Source: Anaerostipes sp. (lineage in GTDB: Bacteria; Bacillota; Clostridia; Lachnospirales; Lachnospiraceae). From it: a DNA stretch of 64,000 nucleotides. A program made the translations under genes and the position numbers. The notes under the pieces are model-generated. The model did no database searches. It was not told the origin of the DNA and worked only from the letters and a program-made list of their open reading frames with translations. Each line of letters opens with the position of its first letter. Position 1 is the first letter of the stretch. Positions 61,686 to 64,000 of the stretch are shown here, piece by piece. The stretch covers positions 103,516-167,515 of the forward strand of contig JAQVEG010000001.1 of the NCBI GenBank assembly GCA_028697725.1, written 5' to 3'.

Positions 61686-63773
61686 ATGACAAAGCAATTT
61701 AGTATGGAACTTGCTGGACGTATACTTATGGTAGAAGTTGGACGTGTAGCAGCACAGGCCAATGGTGCAGCTCTAATGCATTATGGAGAAACTGTTGTTT
61801 TATCAACAGCAACAGCATCAGAAAAACCAAGAGATGGGATTGACTTTTTCCCTCTTAGTGTTGAATTTGAAGAAAAGCAGTATTCAGTTGGAAAGATTCC
61901 AGGAGGATACCTTAAGAGAGAAGCAAGACCTTCAGAGAATGCAGTTTTAACAGATCGTGTAATTGATAGACCAATGCGTCCATTATTCCCAAAAGATTAT
62001 CGTAATGACGTTGCACTTAACAATTTAGTGCTTTCTGTTGAACCAGATTGCAGTCCAGAATTAACAGCAATGTTAGGTTCTGCCATTGCAACATCTATTT
62101 CAGACATTCCATTTGATGGTCCAACAGCCTCTACTATGATTGGGTTAGTGGATGGAGAATTTATAGTAAATCCAACAGCAGATCAAAAGAAGGTATCAGA
62201 TTTAGCATTGACAGTGGCATCAACAAGAGACAAAGTTATTATGATTGAAGCTGGAGCCAATGAAGTGGCAGAAGATAAGATGTTAGAAGCTATCTTTAAA
62301 GCACATGAAGTGAATAAAGAGGTTATTGCATTTATTGATACAATTGTTGCAGAATGTGGAAAAGAAAAGCATGAGTATGAACATCATGCAGTTGATTCCA
62401 AGATGTATGATGATATGGTTTCATTTATTACACCAGAGGCTATGGAAGTTGCTGTATTTACAGACGACAAACAGACTCGAGAAGGAAACATCCGTGAGAT
62501 TGAAGAAAAATTACAAGAAAGATATGCGGACAATGAAGAATGGGCAGCTCAAATTGGAGAAGCTGTTTATGCATTCCAAAAGAAGACTGTTCGTAAGATG
62601 ATTCTAAAAGATCAAAAAAGACCAGATGGTCGTAAAGTAGAGGAGATTCGTCATTTACATGCAGAGGTTGACTGTCTTCCAAGAGTTCATGGTTCTGGTT
62701 TATTCCAGCGTGGACAAACTCAGGTTATGAATATTACAACATTAGGTTCATTATCAGAAGCACAAAGATTAGACGGATTGGATCAAGAAGAAACTGAGAA
62801 GAGATATATGCACCACTACAATTTCCCTTCTTATTCTGTAGGAGAGACAAGACCAAGCAGAGGGCCAGGACGTCGTGAGATTGGTCATGGAGCATTGGCT
62901 GAGAGAGCTTTAGTTCCAGTACTTCCATCAAAGGAAGAGTTCCCATATGCAATTCGTACTGTATCAGAGATTATGGAATCTAATGGTTCTACTTCTCAGG
63001 GAAGTATCTGTGCATCTTCATTGTCATTGATGGCTGCAGGAGTACCACTTAAGGCACCAGTAGCTGGTATTTCAGTGGGACTTGTAACTGGAGATACAGA
63101 TGATGATTATATTGTATTAACAGATATTCAGGGATTAGAAGATTTCTTTGGAGATATGGACTTTAAGGTTGCTGGTACAGATAAAGGTATCACAGCAATT
63201 CAAATGGATATTAAAATTCATGGATTAACAGATCAGATTATTCGTGAAGCAATTGCTCGTACAAAAGAAGCAAGAACTTTTATTTTACATGAAGTTATGA
63301 ATCCTGTAATTGCAGAGGGAAGAGATCATGTTGGTCAATATGCACCTAAGATTTCTCAATACAAGGTGGATCCAGAAAAGATTTCTGAAGTTATTGGAAA
63401 ACAAGGAAAGACAATCAATGGTATTATTGATGAAACTGGAGTTAAGATTGATATTGACGAATCAGGAAGAGTTGATATTCTAAGTGAAGATCAAGAGATG
63501 ATTGATAAGGCAATTTCTATTATTAAGTCAATTGTGGAACCATTAAATGTAGGTGATATTTATGAAGGTGAAGTTGTTCGTATTCTTAACTTTGGGGCAT
63601 TTGTTCAATTGACACCAAACAAAGATGGAATGATTCATATTTCTAAACTTGCAAAAGAACGTATAGAGAAAGTAGAAGATGTTGTCAACATCGGAGATAA
63701 AGTCGCAGTTAAGATTCTTGAAATCGATGACAGAGGCAAAATCAACTTAAGACTAGAAGAAAAATTATCATAA
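61686..63773 (+). CDS. pnp: polyribonucleotide nucleotidyltransferase (PNPase)
   Basis: 695 residues from ATG 61686, after AAAGGAG. An in-frame frame extends to 61593, but that region is the structured leader and has no start site. Two RNase PH-like halves (GRILMVEVGRVAAQANGA, then LPRVHGSGLFQRGQTQ and the GPGRREIGHGALAERAL segment) are followed by a KH domain (VIGKQGKTINGIIDETG) and an S1 domain (GEVVRILNFGAFVQL). It is a phosphate-dependent 3'-5' exoribonuclease of the degradosome-like machinery. It has its own promoter and a terminator. Confidence 0.97.
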   Translation: MTKQFSMELAGRILMVEVGRVAAQANGAALMHYGETVVLSTATASEKPRDGIDFFPLSVEFEEKQYSVGKIPGGYLKREARPSENAVLTDRVIDRPMRPLFPKDYRNDVALNNLVLSVEPDCSPELTAMLGSAIATSISDIPFDGPTASTMIGLVDGEFIVNPTADQKKVSDLALTVASTRDKVIMIEAGANEVAEDKMLEAIFKAHEVNKEVIAFIDTIVAECGKEKHEYEHHAVDSKMYDDMVSFITPEAMEVAVFTDDKQTREGNIREIEEKLQERYADNEEWAAQIGEAVYAFQKKTVRKMILKDQKRPDGRKVEEIRHLHAEVDCLPRVHGSGLFQRGQTQVMNITTLGSLSEAQRLDGLDQEETEKRYMHHYNFPSYSVGETRPSRGPGRREIGHGALAERALVPVLPSKEEFPYAIRTVSEIMESNGSTSQGSICASSLSLMAAGVPLKAPVAGISVGLVTGDTDDDYIVLTDIQGLEDFFGDMDFKVAGTDKGITAIQMDIKIHGLTDQIIREAIARTKEARTFILHEVMNPVIAEGRDHVGQYAPKISQYKVDPEKISEVIGKQGKTINGIIDETGVKIDIDESGRVDILSEDQEMIDKAISIIKSIVEPLNVGDIYEGEVVRILNFGAFVQLTPNKDGMIHISKLAKERIEKVEDVVNIGDKVAVKILEIDDRGKINLRLEEKLS

Positions 63774-63783
63774 TTTTAATAGG

Positions 63784-63823
63784 GAGCTGTTGTACTAAAA
63801 TTTAGTGCAGCAGTTCTTTTTTT
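63784..63823 (+). terminator. terminator after pnp
   Basis: A 16-base arm GAGCTGTTGTACTAAA and TTTAGTGCAGCAGTTC pair with only G-U exceptions and are followed by seven T residues. Confidence 0.85.
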
Positions 63824-63839
63824 CGTCTATTTAACTTCA

Positions 63840-63868
63840 TTGACACTTAGATTTTAAAGTGGTATAAT
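63840..63868 (+). promoter_or_regulatory. consensus promoter of the terminal lipoprotein gene
   Basis: A perfect TTGACA (63840-63845) and TATAAT (63863-63868) are 17 bases apart, with TG before the -10. Strong expression is expected. Confidence 0.85.
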
Positions 63869-63925
63869 TTAGCACATAAAAGCGCTAAAGTTTAAAGCGA
63901 AAAACAGAAAGGGAAGAGGAGAATT

Positions 63926-64000
63926 ATGAGAAGAAGAAAGTTATTAGCAATTGGTTTAACAGTAGTTATGGCAGCAGCATCGTTGACAGCATGTGGAAGC
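63926..64000 (+). CDS. 5' end of a lipoprotein gene (partial)
   Basis: The first 25 codons are visible: three arginines, a hydrophobic core and a lipobox LTAC, with the lipid-carrying cysteine at 23, followed by GS. This is a lipoprotein signal peptide, often found in ABC transporter substrate-binding proteins, but nothing of the mature part is in the window, so the function is unknown. AGAGGAG precedes the ATG. Confidence 0.8.
   Translation, partial: MRRRKLLAIGLTVVMAAASLTACGS

Noticed and set aside
1..64000. tRNA, rRNA, CRISPR array, insertion sequences, prophage or att sites
   Set aside because: I looked for cloverleaf-like segments, regularly spaced repeats, transposase or integrase motifs and terminal repeats, and saw none. 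A tRNAscan and repeat search would settle it.

Overview
The window is a gene-dense stretch of chromosome from a low-GC, anaerobic, spore-forming Firmicute. Gene content and order point to Lachnospiraceae or a close relative: rpmB / asp23-yloV-recG, yceD-rpmF-plsX-rnc-smc-ftsY, a GlgC/GlgD two-subunit glycogen locus, mutSL-miaA-radC-mreBCD, and the ylmEFGH-like division cluster. A small acid-soluble spore protein, a YtfJ/GerW protein and a YlbJ-like protein indicate sporulation. I assign the family from synteny and protein style only; the species cannot be named from this sequence. I found no rRNA, tRNA, CRISPR array, insertion sequence, prophage or plasmid gene. This is core genome.

Layout. 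1-1800: end of an unrecognised gene, a DUF2953 protein, ytfJ and a tiny membrane ORF. 1800-6850: rpmB on the minus strand, divergent from asp23-yloV-recG-acyP and a spore protein gene. 6900-10600: rsmD-coaD and a coiled-coil gene, converging on a minus-strand tmcAL-ylbJ pair. 10600-13080: pta-ackA (acetate and ATP formation). 13090-21420: yceD-rpmF-plsX-rnc-smc-ftsY-ilvA (ribosome, phospholipid, RNA processing, chromosome, SRP receptor). 21420-32150: a 445-base leader followed by a full glycogen operon, glgB-glgC-glgD-glgA-glgP plus a GH13 amylase. 32190-33840: a minus-strand Na/phosphate cotransporter with phosphate-box-like repeats upstream. 34000-43260: miaB-mutS-mutL-cdd-miaA-aluminium-resistance protein-radC. 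43270-51970: cell shape and Min cluster, a divergent MreB, mreC, mreD, a very long PBP2, minCDE, rodA, mgsA. 52000-61100: a carboxypeptidase lipoprotein, a YtqA-like radical SAM protein, a HlyD-like adaptor, yggS-sepF-ylmH-divIVA, aroB, lspA, rluD-type synthase and proC. 61100-63820: rpsO and pnp, both with structured leaders. The window ends inside a lipoprotein gene.

How the genes work together. The glycogen locus makes ADP-glucose (GlgC/D), extends it (GlgA), branches it (GlgB) and mobilises it (GlgP, GH13 enzyme). Pta-AckA turns acetyl-CoA from glycolysis into ATP. The mre-PBP2-RodA genes build the lateral wall, while Min, SepF, YlmH and DivIVA place the septum, so elongation and division genes sit within about 15 kb. 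MiaA and MiaB together make the ms2i6A37 tRNA modification.

The most interesting signals are: an MreB-family protein that has lost the canonical residues of its nucleotide site; two-hairpin structure in the pnp leader starting at the predicted transcript end; the unexplained glycogen leader with overlapping palindromes; and three 11-base-spaced TTTAC repeats ahead of the phosphate transporter. I saw no clear new multi-gene system.
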